From Rikenellaceae bacterium (lineage in GTDB: Bacteria > Bacteroidota > Bacteroidia > Bacteroidales > Rikenellaceae), in assembly GCA_015059785.1 (NCBI GenBank), contig SUZS01000003.1, positions 54,071 through 118,070 of the forward strand: a DNA stretch of 64,000 nt, read 5' to 3'. This document shows positions 48,222-58,090 of the stretch, one piece after another. Position 1 is the stretch's first letter, and every line of letters begins with the position of its first letter. Made by a program: the position numbers and the translations under genes. A model generated the notes under the pieces. It made no database searches. It was not told the DNA's origin and was given only the letters and a program-made list of their open reading frames with translations.

Positions 48222-50060
48222 ATGGAACAACAGACCTCACTGCTTAAGGATGTCGTGATTCGCTTCTCTGGCGATTCTGGCGACGGTATGCAGCTTACAG
48301 GAACGCTATTCTCGGAGACTTTGGCGCTCTCGGGAAATGCTGTTTCAACATTTCCGGACTATCCTGCCGAGATTCGCGCTCCGCAGGGAACAGTAGCGGG
48401 CGTATCTGGTTTTCAGGTACACTTCGGCTCGCAGACAATTAACAATCCGGGCGATAAGTGCGACCTACTTGTGGCGATGAACCCAGCCGCGCTGAAGGCA
48501 AATGCAGCCTTTTTGAAGCCAGATGCGACGGTTGTCGTTGATGGCGACTCACTGACTGCCGAGAATATTGCAAAAGCGAACTTTACGACAGATGACCCTA
48601 TCTCTGAACTAAATCTTGATGGTCGTAATGTTATTATTGCTCGCATAACAACAATGACTCGCGAGGCGCTTGTTGATAGCGAACTTGATAATAAGTCAAA
48701 GACCAAGTGTAAGAATATGTTTGCACTCGGTATTTGCCTCTACATAACTAACCGAAGTACCGCCCATGCGCACGACTACATAAATGCCAAGTTTGGTAAG
48801 AAGAACCCCGATGTTGCCGTTGCGAATAACCATGTTATTGAGGCGGGATATAACTACGCTGCAAACAACCACCTCTCGCACAACGCCTATGCTGTTGAGC
48901 CTCAGGGATTACCAAAGGGAAAGTATCGCACAATAAATGGCAATGTAGCTACGGCGTGGGGATTTATCGCAGCCTCTGAAAAGAGTGGTCGTCCGCTCTT
49001 CTGTGGCTCATATCCTATCACTCCTGCAACGGTTATTCTGGAGGAGCTTGCAAAGCATAAATCATTAGGGGTCAAGACAGTTCAGGCGGAGGATGAGATT
49101 GCGGGTATCTGTACTGCTGTGGGTGCGGCCTATGCGGGTAACTTTGCTGTAACGACAACTTCAGGTCCAGGTCTGTCACTTAAGAGCGAGGCACTGGGTC
49201 TGGCTGTTATGGCGGAGCTACCGCTTGTAGTTGTGGATGTTCAGCGCGGAGGCCCATCTACGGGTCTGCCGACAAAGACCGAGCAGAGTGACCTACTGCA
49301 GGCGCTCTATGGTAGAAATGGCGAGTGTCCAGTGCCAGTTATCGCTGCCTCATCGCCAAGTGACTGCTTCCACTACGCCTTTGTAGCCTCTAAAATCGCT
49401 ATGGAGCATATGACGCCAGTGGTTCTTCTTACTGACGGATTTATCGCCAACTCATCCGAGGCGTGGGCAATACCGCAAATGGCTGATATGCCAGCAATTA
49501 ACCCTCCTATTGCTCAGGCTGCCGAGGAGGACTTTATGCCATATAAGCGCGATAGTCGATTTGTCCGTAGTTGGGCATTTCCGGGCACTGCATCGCTTGA
49601 GCATCGTATAGGAGGCCTTGAGAAGAATGCAACTACAGGAAATATCTCATACGACCCTGCAAACCACGCTACTATGGTGGCTACGCGCGCGGCTAAGGTT
49701 GCTGCTGTTGTTGCGGATGTTCCAGAGCAGAGTGTTGATGGCGACAGTAGCGGAGAGCTACTCGTTGTCGGTTGGGGTGGAACTCGTGGACACCTCGCTT
49801 CGGCTGTTACGGCTATGCGCGAGGCTGGTAAGAGTGTGAGCCACTGCCATCTGAACTACCTCAATCCACTGCCAATAAACCTTGCAGAGATTTTTGCGGG
49901 CTTTAAGCGTATTGTTGTCTGCGAACTTAATGCAGGTCAGGCGGCGTCGTACCTTCAGAGTCAGTTCCCGCAGTTTACCTTTGAGCGTTGCAATAAGGTT
50001 GAGGGTCAGCCATTTACAGTGGCGGAGTTAGTAAGTGTGTTTAACGAAAAATTGAGTTAA
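48222..50060 (+). CDS. korA: 2-oxoacid:acceptor oxidoreductase, alpha subunit
   Basis: A 612-residue fused gamma-alpha subunit of a 2-oxoacid:ferredoxin oxidoreductase, probably acting on 2-oxoglutarate. The gamma part begins VIRFSGDSGDGMQLTGTLFS; the alpha part has FCGSYPITPATVILEELAKH, AEDEIAGICTAVGAAYAG and VVDVQRGGPSTGLPTKTEQ. It pairs with korB 2 bases downstream. The enzyme makes succinyl-CoA with reduced ferredoxin, or runs in reverse to fix CO2, as in anaerobic Bacteroidales. Confidence 0.94.
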   Translation: MEQQTSLLKDVVIRFSGDSGDGMQLTGTLFSETLALSGNAVSTFPDYPAEIRAPQGTVAGVSGFQVHFGSQTINNPGDKCDLLVAMNPAALKANAAFLKPDATVVVDGDSLTAENIAKANFTTDDPISELNLDGRNVIIARITTMTREALVDSELDNKSKTKCKNMFALGICLYITNRSTAHAHDYINAKFGKKNPDVAVANNHVIEAGYNYAANNHLSHNAYAVEPQGLPKGKYRTINGNVATAWGFIAASEKSGRPLFCGSYPITPATVILEELAKHKSLGVKTVQAEDEIAGICTAVGAAYAGNFAVTTTSGPGLSLKSEALGLAVMAELPLVVVDVQRGGPSTGLPTKTEQSDLLQALYGRNGECPVPVIAASSPSDCFHYAFVASKIAMEHMTPVVLLTDGFIANSSEAWAIPQMADMPAINPPIAQAAEEDFMPYKRDSRFVRSWAFPGTASLEHRIGGLEKNATTGNISYDPANHATMVATRAAKVAAVVADVPEQSVDGDSSGELLVVGWGGTRGHLASAVTAMREAGKSVSHCHLNYLNPLPINLAEIFAGFKRIVVCELNAGQAASYLQSQFPQFTFERCNKVEGQPFTVAELVSVFNEKLS

Positions 50061-50062
50061 TT

Positions 50063-51088
50063 ATGGCAGAGTACAAATATACACCAGAGAGTTTTAAGTC
50101 TGACCAGCAGGTAAAATGGTGCGCTGGTTGTGGCGACCACGCTGTGCTCAATGCTGTGCAGCGTGCACTGCCAGAGGTTGCAGATGCGCTTGATAAACCA
50201 CACGAGAAGTTCGTGTTTATCTCAGGTATCGGTTGCTCGTCGCGATTTATCTACTATATGAAGACCTTCGGCTTCCATACTATCCACGGTCGTGCTGCGG
50301 CAGTGGCTACGGGAGTGAAAGTTGCAAACCCAGACCTCTCTGTTTGGGTATGTACGGGCGATGGCGACAGTCTTGCTATTGGAGGAAACCACTTTATTCA
50401 CGCACTGCGTAGAAATGTGGACCTAAATATTATCCTCTTTAACAACGAGATTTACGGCCTTACCAAGGGTCAGTACTCGCCAACTACAAAGCTCGGCACA
50501 GTGACAAAGACATCGCCTTATGGCACTGTTGAGTATCCGTTTAACCCTGGCGAGTTGGCTATAGGCGCGAAGGGAACATTCTTTGCCCGTACTGTCGATG
50601 CGGAGGTTATGCTTACAAAGGAGCTGCTCGTTGAGGCGGCAAAGCATCGCGGAACATCTGTCGTGGAGGCACTTGTAAATTGTATGATTTTCAATAATAA
50701 AACCCACGCATCTTTTGCTGCCGATAAGGCTACTCGCGCAGAGAATACAATAACCCTGCGTCATGGCGAGAAGATGCTCTTTGGAAAGGATAAAAACCGA
50801 GGTCTTGTCCTTGAGGGTCTGAAACTTAAGGTTGTAACTGTCGGCGAGGATGGGTATACACTTGACCATATCCTTACCCACGACGCACACTGCGAGGATA
50901 CAACACTCCACTCTATGCTCGCCGCAATGAAGTACCCCGACTACCCTGTAGCATTAGGTGTTATCCGCTCCGTAGATGCCCCTTGCTACGATACCGAGGT
51001 TCAGGCACAGGTTGAGAGCGTTAAGTCTGCATCCAAAATTCAGTGCGTGGATGATTTGCTCAATTCAGGCGAAACCTTTGTATTATAA
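50063..51088 (+). CDS. korB: 2-oxoacid:acceptor oxidoreductase, beta subunit
   Basis: A 341-residue thiamine-diphosphate-binding beta subunit. It starts with the family phrase QQVKWCAGCGDHAVLNAVQR and carries ISGIGCSSRFIYYM, HGRAAAVATGVKVANP, the ThDP/magnesium motif GDGDSLAIGGNHFIHALRRN and LFNNEIYGLTKGQYSPT. It is coupled to korA with a 2-base gap. Repeat copy F starts at its stop codon. Confidence 0.95.
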   Translation: MAEYKYTPESFKSDQQVKWCAGCGDHAVLNAVQRALPEVADALDKPHEKFVFISGIGCSSRFIYYMKTFGFHTIHGRAAAVATGVKVANPDLSVWVCTGDGDSLAIGGNHFIHALRRNVDLNIILFNNEIYGLTKGQYSPTTKLGTVTKTSPYGTVEYPFNPGELAIGAKGTFFARTVDAEVMLTKELLVEAAKHRGTSVVEALVNCMIFNNKTHASFAADKATRAENTITLRHGEKMLFGKDKNRGLVLEGLKLKVVTVGEDGYTLDHILTHDAHCEDTTLHSMLAAMKYPDYPVALGVIRSVDAPCYDTEVQAQVESVKSASKIQCVDDLLNSGETFVL

Positions 51089-51214
51089 TTTTGTCGTGAT
51101 AGTGTGTCACCTACGGCACATCCCTTAAAAACCAGTGGCGGCTGTACCTTTGAGTACTATCCGCCACTGCTTTTTTGCACGATGCACCGTATCTGACGCA
51201 CTCTGATGACAAAA
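51089..51214. repeat. Intergenic palindromic repeat, copy F
   Basis: A 126-base element starting at the base after the korB stop codon. The ends TTTTGTCG and TGACAAAA pair with one wobble-like mismatch, then TGtGTCA..ACGG pairs with CCGT..TGACgCA, and AGTGGCGG pairs with CCGCCACT under the cap GTAC-ctttga-GTAC. The arms share almost no sequence with copy C, yet fold the same way. Confidence 0.85.
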
Positions 51215-51264
51215 TTGGCTGTTGACCATTAGCCAATAGCCAATAGCCAACGGCTAACGGCCAA
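51215..51264. repeat. Heptamer array before the tsaD 3' end
   Basis: About seven degenerate units of TAGCCAA/GGCTAAC in both orientations, filling the space between repeat copy F and the tsaD stop codon (51266-51268). Confidence 0.75.
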
Positions 51265-51265
51265 A

Positions 51266-52294
51266 CTATACCATCTCCTCGTAGCGGGCGATAGGGGTAA
51301 GGTCGAGGGTTGCTAATTCGCCGCGCAGGTAGCGGTAGTAGCCCGCCACGGCAATCATCGCTGCGTTGTCGGTTGTAAACTTCAGCTCTGGTAAAAATGT
51401 ACGCCAGTGGTGTCGCTTGCCCTCAGCCTCTATGCGGGCGCGGAGAGCGGAGTTTGCTGATACTCCACCGCCGAGGGCTATATCCTTGATGCCGAACTGC
51501 TTAGAGGCTTTGACGAGCTTATCGGCAAGAATGTCTACAACGGTATAGAGCAATGATGCACATAGGTCGGCCTTATTCTTCTCAATAAAATCTGGGTCTA
51601 CGGCTACTTGGTCGCGCAGGGTGTAGAGGAACGATGTCTTGAGGCCTGAGAAGGAGTAGTTAAATCCCTCTACGCGAGGCTTGGCAAACTTAAAGGCATC
51701 CTTGTCTCCCTCCTTAGCCAGTCGGTCAATGACTGGGCCACCTGGATAAGGCAGTCCCATAACCTTTGCACACTTATCAAGAGCCTCGCCAGCGGCGTCG
51801 TCTATCGTTGTGCCGACAATCTCCATCTTATCTGGTGCATCAACCTTGACAATCTGCGTATGTCCGCCGCTGACAAGCAGGCAGAGGAACGGATATTGAG
51901 GATGTGGAAGTTCGCGGTCAGGAAGGTCCACAAAGTGGGACAAGATGTGTCCATGAAGGTGGTTTACCTCAACCATTGGGATGTTGTTAGCAATAGATAG
52001 TCCCTTGGCAAATGATGTGCCGACCATAAGCGAGCCGAGTAGACCTGGACCGCGAGTGAAGGCTATGGCGTCCACCTTGTCAATAGTGATGCCCGCCTCC
52101 TTGAGGACTGTGTCTACAACGGGAACGATATTTTGCTGATGTGCGCGCGAGGCGAGCTCAGGAATTACGCCGCCATACTTCTCATGCACTGCCTGTGAGG
52201 CAATTACGCTTGAGAGCAGTGTTGTGTTGTGCAGCACAGCTGCCGAGGTGTCGTCACAAGAGGACTCAATGCCTAAAATTATTATATCATCCAT
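51266..52294 (-). CDS. tsaD: tRNA N6-adenosine threonylcarbamoyltransferase TsaD
   Basis: A 342-residue TsaD (Gcp), which completes t6A modification of tRNAs reading ANN codons. Family stretches are ILGIESSCDDTSAAVL at the N-terminus, the metal-binding MVEVNHLHGHILSHF, LCLLVSGGHTQIV and IALGGGVSANSALRARIE. Length is normal. The partner genes tsaB and tsaE are not in the window. Confidence 0.96.
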   Translation of the reverse strand: MDDIIILGIESSCDDTSAAVLHNTTLLSSVIASQAVHEKYGGVIPELASRAHQQNIVPVVDTVLKEAGITIDKVDAIAFTRGPGLLGSLMVGTSFAKGLSIANNIPMVEVNHLHGHILSHFVDLPDRELPHPQYPFLCLLVSGGHTQIVKVDAPDKMEIVGTTIDDAAGEALDKCAKVMGLPYPGGPVIDRLAKEGDKDAFKFAKPRVEGFNYSFSGLKTSFLYTLRDQVAVDPDFIEKNKADLCASLLYTVVDILADKLVKASKQFGIKDIALGGGVSANSALRARIEAEGKRHHWRTFLPELKFTTDNAAMIAVAGYYRYLRGELATLDLTPIARYEEMV

Positions 52295-52332
52295 TTTTGC
52301 AAAAATCTGCGAGTTTTTTCAAAAAATAGTAC

Positions 52333-52340
52333 TATCTTTG
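52333..52340 (+). promoter_or_regulatory. -7 box TATCTTTG for the tamB operon
   Basis: Exact TAnnTTTG match 31 bases before the GTG start at 52372. Confidence 0.75.
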
Positions 52341-52371
52341 TAAGTTATAAAATATAACTTAAGGATATTTC

Positions 52372-55300
52372 GTGCGCAAAGTTACAAAAATATTTACAAT
52401 GATAGTATCAACAGTGATTTTATTGTTGGTGCTACTGCCTGTTTTCGGCACTCTGCTGCTCTCTATGCCGAGTATGCAGAACCGTGCTGTGAGGTGGGCT
52501 ACAGGCTTTGCGTCCGAGAAGTTGGGGGCTACAGTTAAGATTGACCATATCACTGTGGGTATGCTCAACCATATCAAGGTTAGGGGTCTCTATGTGGAGG
52601 ATTTGGATGGCGACACGCTACTCTATGCCGGCTCTGTAATGGCGCAGTTAGGACCTTTGGCGGGTATGTCAGAGCAGTTTGTTATCAACTCTGCAAAGGT
52701 TGAGGATGCGATTTTCTGTTTGCGTGAGACTGAGCGCGGGCCGATGAATGTTAAGGAGATTACGGACAAGCTTACAAATCCAAATAAGAAGAATAAAAAG
52801 CCGTTTCGCCTTCTTATCCGCTCTATAGATGCAGATAGCCTTGACTTTAGGTTACAACGACTTGTTAAGCGCGGAACGACCTATGGCGTGGACTATACCG
52901 ATATGCACCTTGGGGGTATAGATGGCCATATAGAGAACTTCTATGTTGATGGGGCTGCTGTGGGTGGCGATGTGACTAAGCTCAACTTCTGGGAGCAATG
53001 TGGCTTTGTGCTTGACAATATGTCGGGAACATTTTCGGTAGATAGGGGTGTGATAACGCTTAGTGATGCGTCACTTATTGCCGACAACTCGCAGATAAAC
53101 ATTCCGACAATGACCCTTACGGGCAAGAGTTGGGATAGCTATAAGGGCTATATCCGCAATGTGAGGATGGATATAGAGGTTCGGGATAGTTATGTGACAA
53201 GCCGTATGGCGGGCTACTTTGCCCCCTCGCTGCTTGCGTGGGATACGGCGGTAAAGGAGGTTAATGCCTCTATGCACGGCACGGTGGCGAACTTCAAGGG
53301 TCGCATTGATAACCTTACGCTTGAGGATGGTGGAAAAATTGAGGCTACGGCGACAGTGCGTGGACTTGTCAATATACCTCGCACCCGCTTTGATATTGAT
53401 GTTAGAAGGGTAGATGTCACAACTGTAGAGTTTGTGCGCCTACTCCGTAATATAGCCCATCTGGATGTGCCAGAGAAGGTCCGCCCTTATATTGAGCGCA
53501 CAAATCGCCTAAATATTAAGGGAAATTTCAAGGGCCTGCTCTCCTCATTTGATGCCTCGGCAGTGGTAGACCTTCAGAGTGGTGGTAGCCTTACAGCCCA
53601 GTGTAATATGAGTAGCGCAGAGACTGGTCAGCGTGTTACGGCAGAGTTGGTTGCCGATAAGCTTAATGTCTCTCCGCTGATAGTCTCGTCTGCACCTCTA
53701 AATACGACCTTTAGGGTCAAGGGGGCGGCAGAGCTTGGCGAAAATATGTCGGCAGAGGTTGTTGGTCGCATTGGTGCACTCCATTTTAATGATTATGACT
53801 ACAGCAACATCAGCTTTGACGCCTCGCATAACGACGGTATGACGGCTCTAAACCTGGGTAGCACAGATAAAAACCTCAAGGCTCGTCTGCAGGCGGCAAT
53901 GATGAAGTCGGAGGATGGAACACCGGCATATAGTGCCGTAATGCAGGTAGATGATGCTAATCTTAACGCTCTGAATATCAACCGCAGAGATAGCCTGTCA
54001 ACTATTTCGGCAACACTGTCGCTTGAGGCTATGGGTAGGGATATTGAGACGCTGAATGGTAAGGTCGATATTGCCGATGCACTCTATAGCTATAACGATA
54101 AGCAGATTAGTTCTGACCTTATAGAGGTTGCTGTTGATAGTAGTGAGGATACCCGCCAGATAACGCTCAGCTCAGACTTTGTGGATGCTGTTTTTGAGAG
54201 CCGATGCTCATATAAAGATGTGGCATACTACCTCTCAACACTCGTTGCGCGCTATTTGCCGCAGCTCTATGACTCTACAACGCTCGACCGCATAGAGAGT
54301 AAGGAGGCTGTTATCAAGGATAATGTGGCACTGCTCTCTGTGACGGCAAAGGATTTTTCGCCTCTGCTGGGTTGTTTTGCCGAGGGTGTTGAGGTGGCTC
54401 CAAACTCTACGGTTAAGGTCTATATGGACCCTGCGGCAAATAAGTTTGTTATGCGCGGTCGCTCGGAGTGTGTAGAGCGTTATCCGTACCTTGTCTCTAA
54501 TGTGGAGATAGATGCAACAAATAGCGGTGATTCGCTTGTGATGAATCTCGGCACTTCGGAGTTGTGGGCTGGTGTTATGCGCCTTTCGGATTTTAGTCTG
54601 CACGGTGGTGCGAAGAGCAATACCCTTGATTTGTATGGCGAGTTTGCCGATACTCTGCACGATGTGCGTGGAGAGCTTGCTGCAAGGGCTTTGGTCTCTC
54701 GTAAGGATGGTATGCGCCATCTGCGTGTAGATTTGCTCCCGTCTCGTGTAGGTAGTAGGGATAATATCTGGCGCATCTCTTCAGGGGGTATTGAGCTTGA
54801 CTCTTCGCGCGTAGATGTCAACGATTTACGCATCTATAATGCCAAGGAGGGTCAGGATCTTACTGTTGACGGAGTGGCTTCGCGCTCAAAGACAGACTCA
54901 CTGCACCTCTACTTGAAGAACTTCTCCCTTGCGCCATTTGCACAGTTTGTTGAGCGTATGGGTTATAGGGTTGAGGGTCGTACAAATGGTTATGTTACGG
55001 TCCGCTCTGCGCTTAAGGATACACGCATAGAGGCAAATGTGGACCTTGACTCTGTCTATGTAAACTCGCTTGCCGTTCCAGATTTGAAGCTCTCCTCGCG
55101 CTGGGATTTCGGTCGCTCGCGAGCAAAGCTCTCTGTTACTACGGCTGCTGAGGGGCGCGAGGTGGCGCGAGGATATCTCTTCCCATCGCAGGCACGCTAC
55201 TATGCACAGATTCTTGTCGATAATGTAGATATGTCGCTGCTGGACCCTCTGCTACAGGGCGTTATAAAAGATACTGGCGGTAAGGCAAAGGTTGACTTGA

Positions 55301-56964
55301 CCCTTACAGGTCAGCGGCGTGATGCTTCGCTCAATGGAGAGATTGCTGTTACAGATATGCACACTACGCTGGACTATACAAAGTGTACATATTCGGCACC
55401 AAAGGCTCGCGTTGTGGTTAAAGATAACCGTTTCTACCTGCGTAATGCACCGATATACGACAGCAGTAAGAATAGCGGTCTGCTGAGCATGGACTTGAGC
55501 CTTGACCACCTCTCAAATATTGAGTACTCGCTCTCTGCTCAGTTTGATGATATGCAGGTGCTTGGTACTACAAAGCGCGACAACGATATGTTCTACGGAA
55601 CACTCTTTGCCTCGGGAGATGTGCGTGTGTCGGGCGATAAGGCGGGTGTGAAGATGGATATTACAGCCACTTCGTCAGATAACTCCAAGTTCTTTATGCC
55701 TCTGACAGATAAGAGTAATATCTCCTCGGCAGACTTTGTGACCTTTGCTAAACCTATGGCGGCAGATACGACAAACTACCTTGTGCGCAAGAAGATAATG
55801 TTTGAGCGTAGGCAGAAGCAGCGTACCGCATCGGGTGGTGGTATGGATATCAATATGTCGCTCGATGTAAGGAAGAATACCGAGGTGCAGATTGTTATTG
55901 ACCCTACCGTGGGCGATATTATTAAGGGTACAGGTAATGGATTGCTGAACCTTAGAATCAACCCAAAGGCCGATATCTTTGAGATGTACGGACTCTATAC
56001 TATTGACCAGGGTAGCTATCTGTTTACACTGCAAAATATTATCAACAAGAAGTTCGTTATTGAGAAGGGCTCGACGATACAGTGGACGGGTGAGCCGTTA
56101 GATGCACTACTTAACATTGCAGCTGTGTATAAGATTAAGACCTCGCTGCAACCGCTGCTTGAGGGGTATGTAGATACATCTATACCAAATCGCGCTGTGC
56201 CAGTAAATTGCGTTATCAACCTTACCGACCGCCTCACAAAGCCTACGGTAGACTTTGATGTGCAGGTGCCGAGTGCAGATGCAAGCATACAGGCCGTTAT
56301 TGCCAATGTGCTTAGTACTCCAGAGCGACGCTCACAGCAGTTCCTCTACCTACTGCTCTCCAACTCGTTCCTCTCGGAGTCCTCTACAGAGGCCTCATCG
56401 TTTGGTGTCTCGTCTGCAGCCGTTACGGGCTTTGAGCTACTCTCTAACCAGTTGAGCAACTGGCTCTCGTCCGATAACTTCAACATTGTGCTGCGATATA
56501 GACCAAAGACCGAGCAGATGATGAGCGACGAGGTAGACTTCGGCTTCTCGCAGGGTCTTATGGGCGATAGGTTGCTCATCGAGGTGGAGGGTAACTACTT
56601 GGGCGATAAGTCACAGGTTGTCAACGCTTCATCCTCATTTACGGGCGAGGCTTATGTCACTTGGCTCATTGACCAGGCAGGAACACTGCGTCTTAAGGGC
56701 TTTACACACACTATCGACCGCTTTGACGAGAACCAGGGTCTTCAGGAGACGGGACTTGGTATCTACTTCAAGGAGGATTTTGATAATGGTAAGGATTTGA
56801 AAAATCGCCTTACAAACCGCTTCTCGCGCCGTCGCCGCAAGGAGGCACGAGAGCAGGCTGCAGCCTCTTTAGGACTTCGTGAGCGCGATAATGAGGCTAT
56901 GGAGTCGATGATAGATGGCTTTGATGCCCCTCCAATGGAGGATAATATGGATAATTTTGATTAG
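52372..56964 (+). CDS. TamB-like translocation/assembly module protein
   Basis: A 1530-residue envelope protein starting with GTG (the promoter fits and no ATG gives a better signal). An N-terminal membrane anchor (KIFTMIVSTVILLLVLLPVF) is followed by a very long repeating beta structure, an AsmA-like/bridge fold, and the C-terminal DUF490/TamB domain at about 1150-1500: VQIVIDPTVGDIIKGTGNG, then YGLYTIDQGSYLFTLQNIIN, PNRAVPVNCVINLTDRLTKP and LRLKGFTHTIDRFDENQGLQ. Relatives span the periplasm and help insert outer-membrane proteins or carry phospholipids. Followed by exbB-exbD-tonB. Confidence 0.92.
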   Translation: MRKVTKIFTMIVSTVILLLVLLPVFGTLLLSMPSMQNRAVRWATGFASEKLGATVKIDHITVGMLNHIKVRGLYVEDLDGDTLLYAGSVMAQLGPLAGMSEQFVINSAKVEDAIFCLRETERGPMNVKEITDKLTNPNKKNKKPFRLLIRSIDADSLDFRLQRLVKRGTTYGVDYTDMHLGGIDGHIENFYVDGAAVGGDVTKLNFWEQCGFVLDNMSGTFSVDRGVITLSDASLIADNSQINIPTMTLTGKSWDSYKGYIRNVRMDIEVRDSYVTSRMAGYFAPSLLAWDTAVKEVNASMHGTVANFKGRIDNLTLEDGGKIEATATVRGLVNIPRTRFDIDVRRVDVTTVEFVRLLRNIAHLDVPEKVRPYIERTNRLNIKGNFKGLLSSFDASAVVDLQSGGSLTAQCNMSSAETGQRVTAELVADKLNVSPLIVSSAPLNTTFRVKGAAELGENMSAEVVGRIGALHFNDYDYSNISFDASHNDGMTALNLGSTDKNLKARLQAAMMKSEDGTPAYSAVMQVDDANLNALNINRRDSLSTISATLSLEAMGRDIETLNGKVDIADALYSYNDKQISSDLIEVAVDSSEDTRQITLSSDFVDAVFESRCSYKDVAYYLSTLVARYLPQLYDSTTLDRIESKEAVIKDNVALLSVTAKDFSPLLGCFAEGVEVAPNSTVKVYMDPAANKFVMRGRSECVERYPYLVSNVEIDATNSGDSLVMNLGTSELWAGVMRLSDFSLHGGAKSNTLDLYGEFADTLHDVRGELAARALVSRKDGMRHLRVDLLPSRVGSRDNIWRISSGGIELDSSRVDVNDLRIYNAKEGQDLTVDGVASRSKTDSLHLYLKNFSLAPFAQFVERMGYRVEGRTNGYVTVRSALKDTRIEANVDLDSVYVNSLAVPDLKLSSRWDFGRSRAKLSVTTAAEGREVARGYLFPSQARYYAQILVDNVDMSLLDPLLQGVIKDTGGKAKVDLTLTGQRRDASLNGEIAVTDMHTTLDYTKCTYSAPKARVVVKDNRFYLRNAPIYDSSKNSGLLSMDLSLDHLSNIEYSLSAQFDDMQVLGTTKRDNDMFYGTLFASGDVRVSGDKAGVKMDITATSSDNSKFFMPLTDKSNISSADFVTFAKPMAADTTNYLVRKKIMFERRQKQRTASGGGMDINMSLDVRKNTEVQIVIDPTVGDIIKGTGNGLLNLRINPKADIFEMYGLYTIDQGSYLFTLQNIINKKFVIEKGSTIQWTGEPLDALLNIAAVYKIKTSLQPLLEGYVDTSIPNRAVPVNCVINLTDRLTKPTVDFDVQVPSADASIQAVIANVLSTPERRSQQFLYLLLSNSFLSESSTEASSFGVSSAAVTGFELLSNQLSNWLSSDNFNIVLRYRPKTEQMMSDEVDFGFSQGLMGDRLLIEVEGNYLGDKSQVVNASSSFTGEAYVTWLIDQAGTLRLKGFTHTIDRFDENQGLQETGLGIYFKEDFDNGKDLKNRLTNRFSRRRRKEAREQAAASLGLRERDNEAMESMIDGFDAPPMEDNMDNFD

Positions 56965-57000
56965 CTTTGCTGCCAGAAAATAACTTAAATAAATAATACT

Positions 57001-57684
57001 ATGAATTTTTCTCTTTTACAAGCAACTGCCGTAGCTGAACAGACTACCGAGGCAGGACAGATGAGCCTCTGGCAACTCTTTAACAGCGGAGGCTGGCTTA
57101 TGTGGGTGCTCCTTCTACTGGGAGGTGTTACAATTTTTATCTTCGTTGAGCGTTTTGTGGCAATCCGCAAGGCCTCTAAGGGTATGAATATGGGCTTTAT
57201 GAACCGTATTCGTGATGCTATCTCAGATGGTAATATTCAGGCAGCTCTGGATATGTGTCGCAGAAGTAATACCCCTATCGCTCGTATGGTTGAGAAGGGT
57301 ATTGAACGCCTTGGTCGCCCGATGGCAGATGTGCAGAACGCTATTGAGAATGTGGCAAACCTTGAGGTCTCTCGCCTTGAAAATGGACTGCCTTTCCTTG
57401 CAACTATCGCTGGTGGTGCCCCTATGATTGGTTTCTTGGGTACGGTGCTTGGTATGGTGCAGACATTTATGGATATGTCGGCCGCAGGTGGTACGGTAGA
57501 TATGGCACTGCTCTCGGGCGGTATGTATGTGGCGATGATTACCACTGTGGGCGGTCTTATTGTGGGTATCCCTGCATACTTTGGCTACAACTACCTTGTG
57601 GCATCTATTGAGCGTCTTGTCTTCCGTATGGAGGCAAACTCAATCGCCTTTATGGATATTCTTAACCAACCAGTACAGAAGTAG
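57001..57684 (+). CDS. exbB: ExbB/TolQ-family proton channel protein
   Basis: A 227-residue MotA/TolQ/ExbB-family protein. An N-terminal helix (LMWVLLLLGGVTIFIFVERF), a cytoplasmic loop and two further helices (GLPFLATIAGGAPMIGFLGT, then GGMYVAMITTVGGLIVGIPA) show the family pattern, including the conserved TxxGLxVGIPA region. With ExbD and TonB it uses the proton gradient to energise outer-membrane receptors. It starts 36 bases after the TamB-like gene and ends 2 bases before exbD. Confidence 0.93.
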   Translation: MNFSLLQATAVAEQTTEAGQMSLWQLFNSGGWLMWVLLLLGGVTIFIFVERFVAIRKASKGMNMGFMNRIRDAISDGNIQAALDMCRRSNTPIARMVEKGIERLGRPMADVQNAIENVANLEVSRLENGLPFLATIAGGAPMIGFLGTVLGMVQTFMDMSAAGGTVDMALLSGGMYVAMITTVGGLIVGIPAYFGYNYLVASIERLVFRMEANSIAFMDILNQPVQK

Positions 57685-57686
57685 TT

Positions 57687-58088
57687 ATGGCAATTAAGAG
57701 AGGTTCAAAGGTAGATAAATCCTTCTCCTCATCGGCTATGACGGATTTGATGTTCTTGCTGCTGATATTTATGATTATCGCAACAACGCTCATCAATCCT
57801 AATGCCTTAAAGCTGATGCTGCCAAAGAGTAGTAATCAACTGAAGGATAAGGCTATAACTACCGTATCAATACAGAAGGCGGGCAGCGGATATAACTACT
57901 ATGTTGAGCTTGACCGCGTGCAGGGTGTTGAGGGCGTTGAGGCGGCTCTGAAGGCTCGTCTTGCGGGTCAGACAGAGCCCACAGTCTCTCTGCACTGCGA
58001 TAAGACCGTTGCCGTAGATGAGGTGGTTAAGGTTATGAATATCGCTAAGGATAACGACTACCGATTAATTCTTGCAACCCAACCGTAG
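57687..58088 (+). CDS. exbD: ExbD/TolR-family protein
   Basis: A 133-residue ExbD/TolR protein: short cytoplasmic start, one membrane helix with the conserved Asp (SSAMTDLMFLLLIFMIIATT) and a periplasmic domain (VSLHCDKTVAVDEVVKVMNI). The Asp in the helix is the proton-coupled residue. It is placed between exbB and tonB with 2-base gaps on both sides, so all three are translated in step. Confidence 0.94.
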   Translation: MAIKRGSKVDKSFSSSAMTDLMFLLLIFMIIATTLINPNALKLMLPKSSNQLKDKAITTVSIQKAGSGYNYYVELDRVQGVEGVEAALKARLAGQTEPTVSLHCDKTVAVDEVVKVMNIAKDNDYRLILATQP

Positions 58089-58090
58089 TT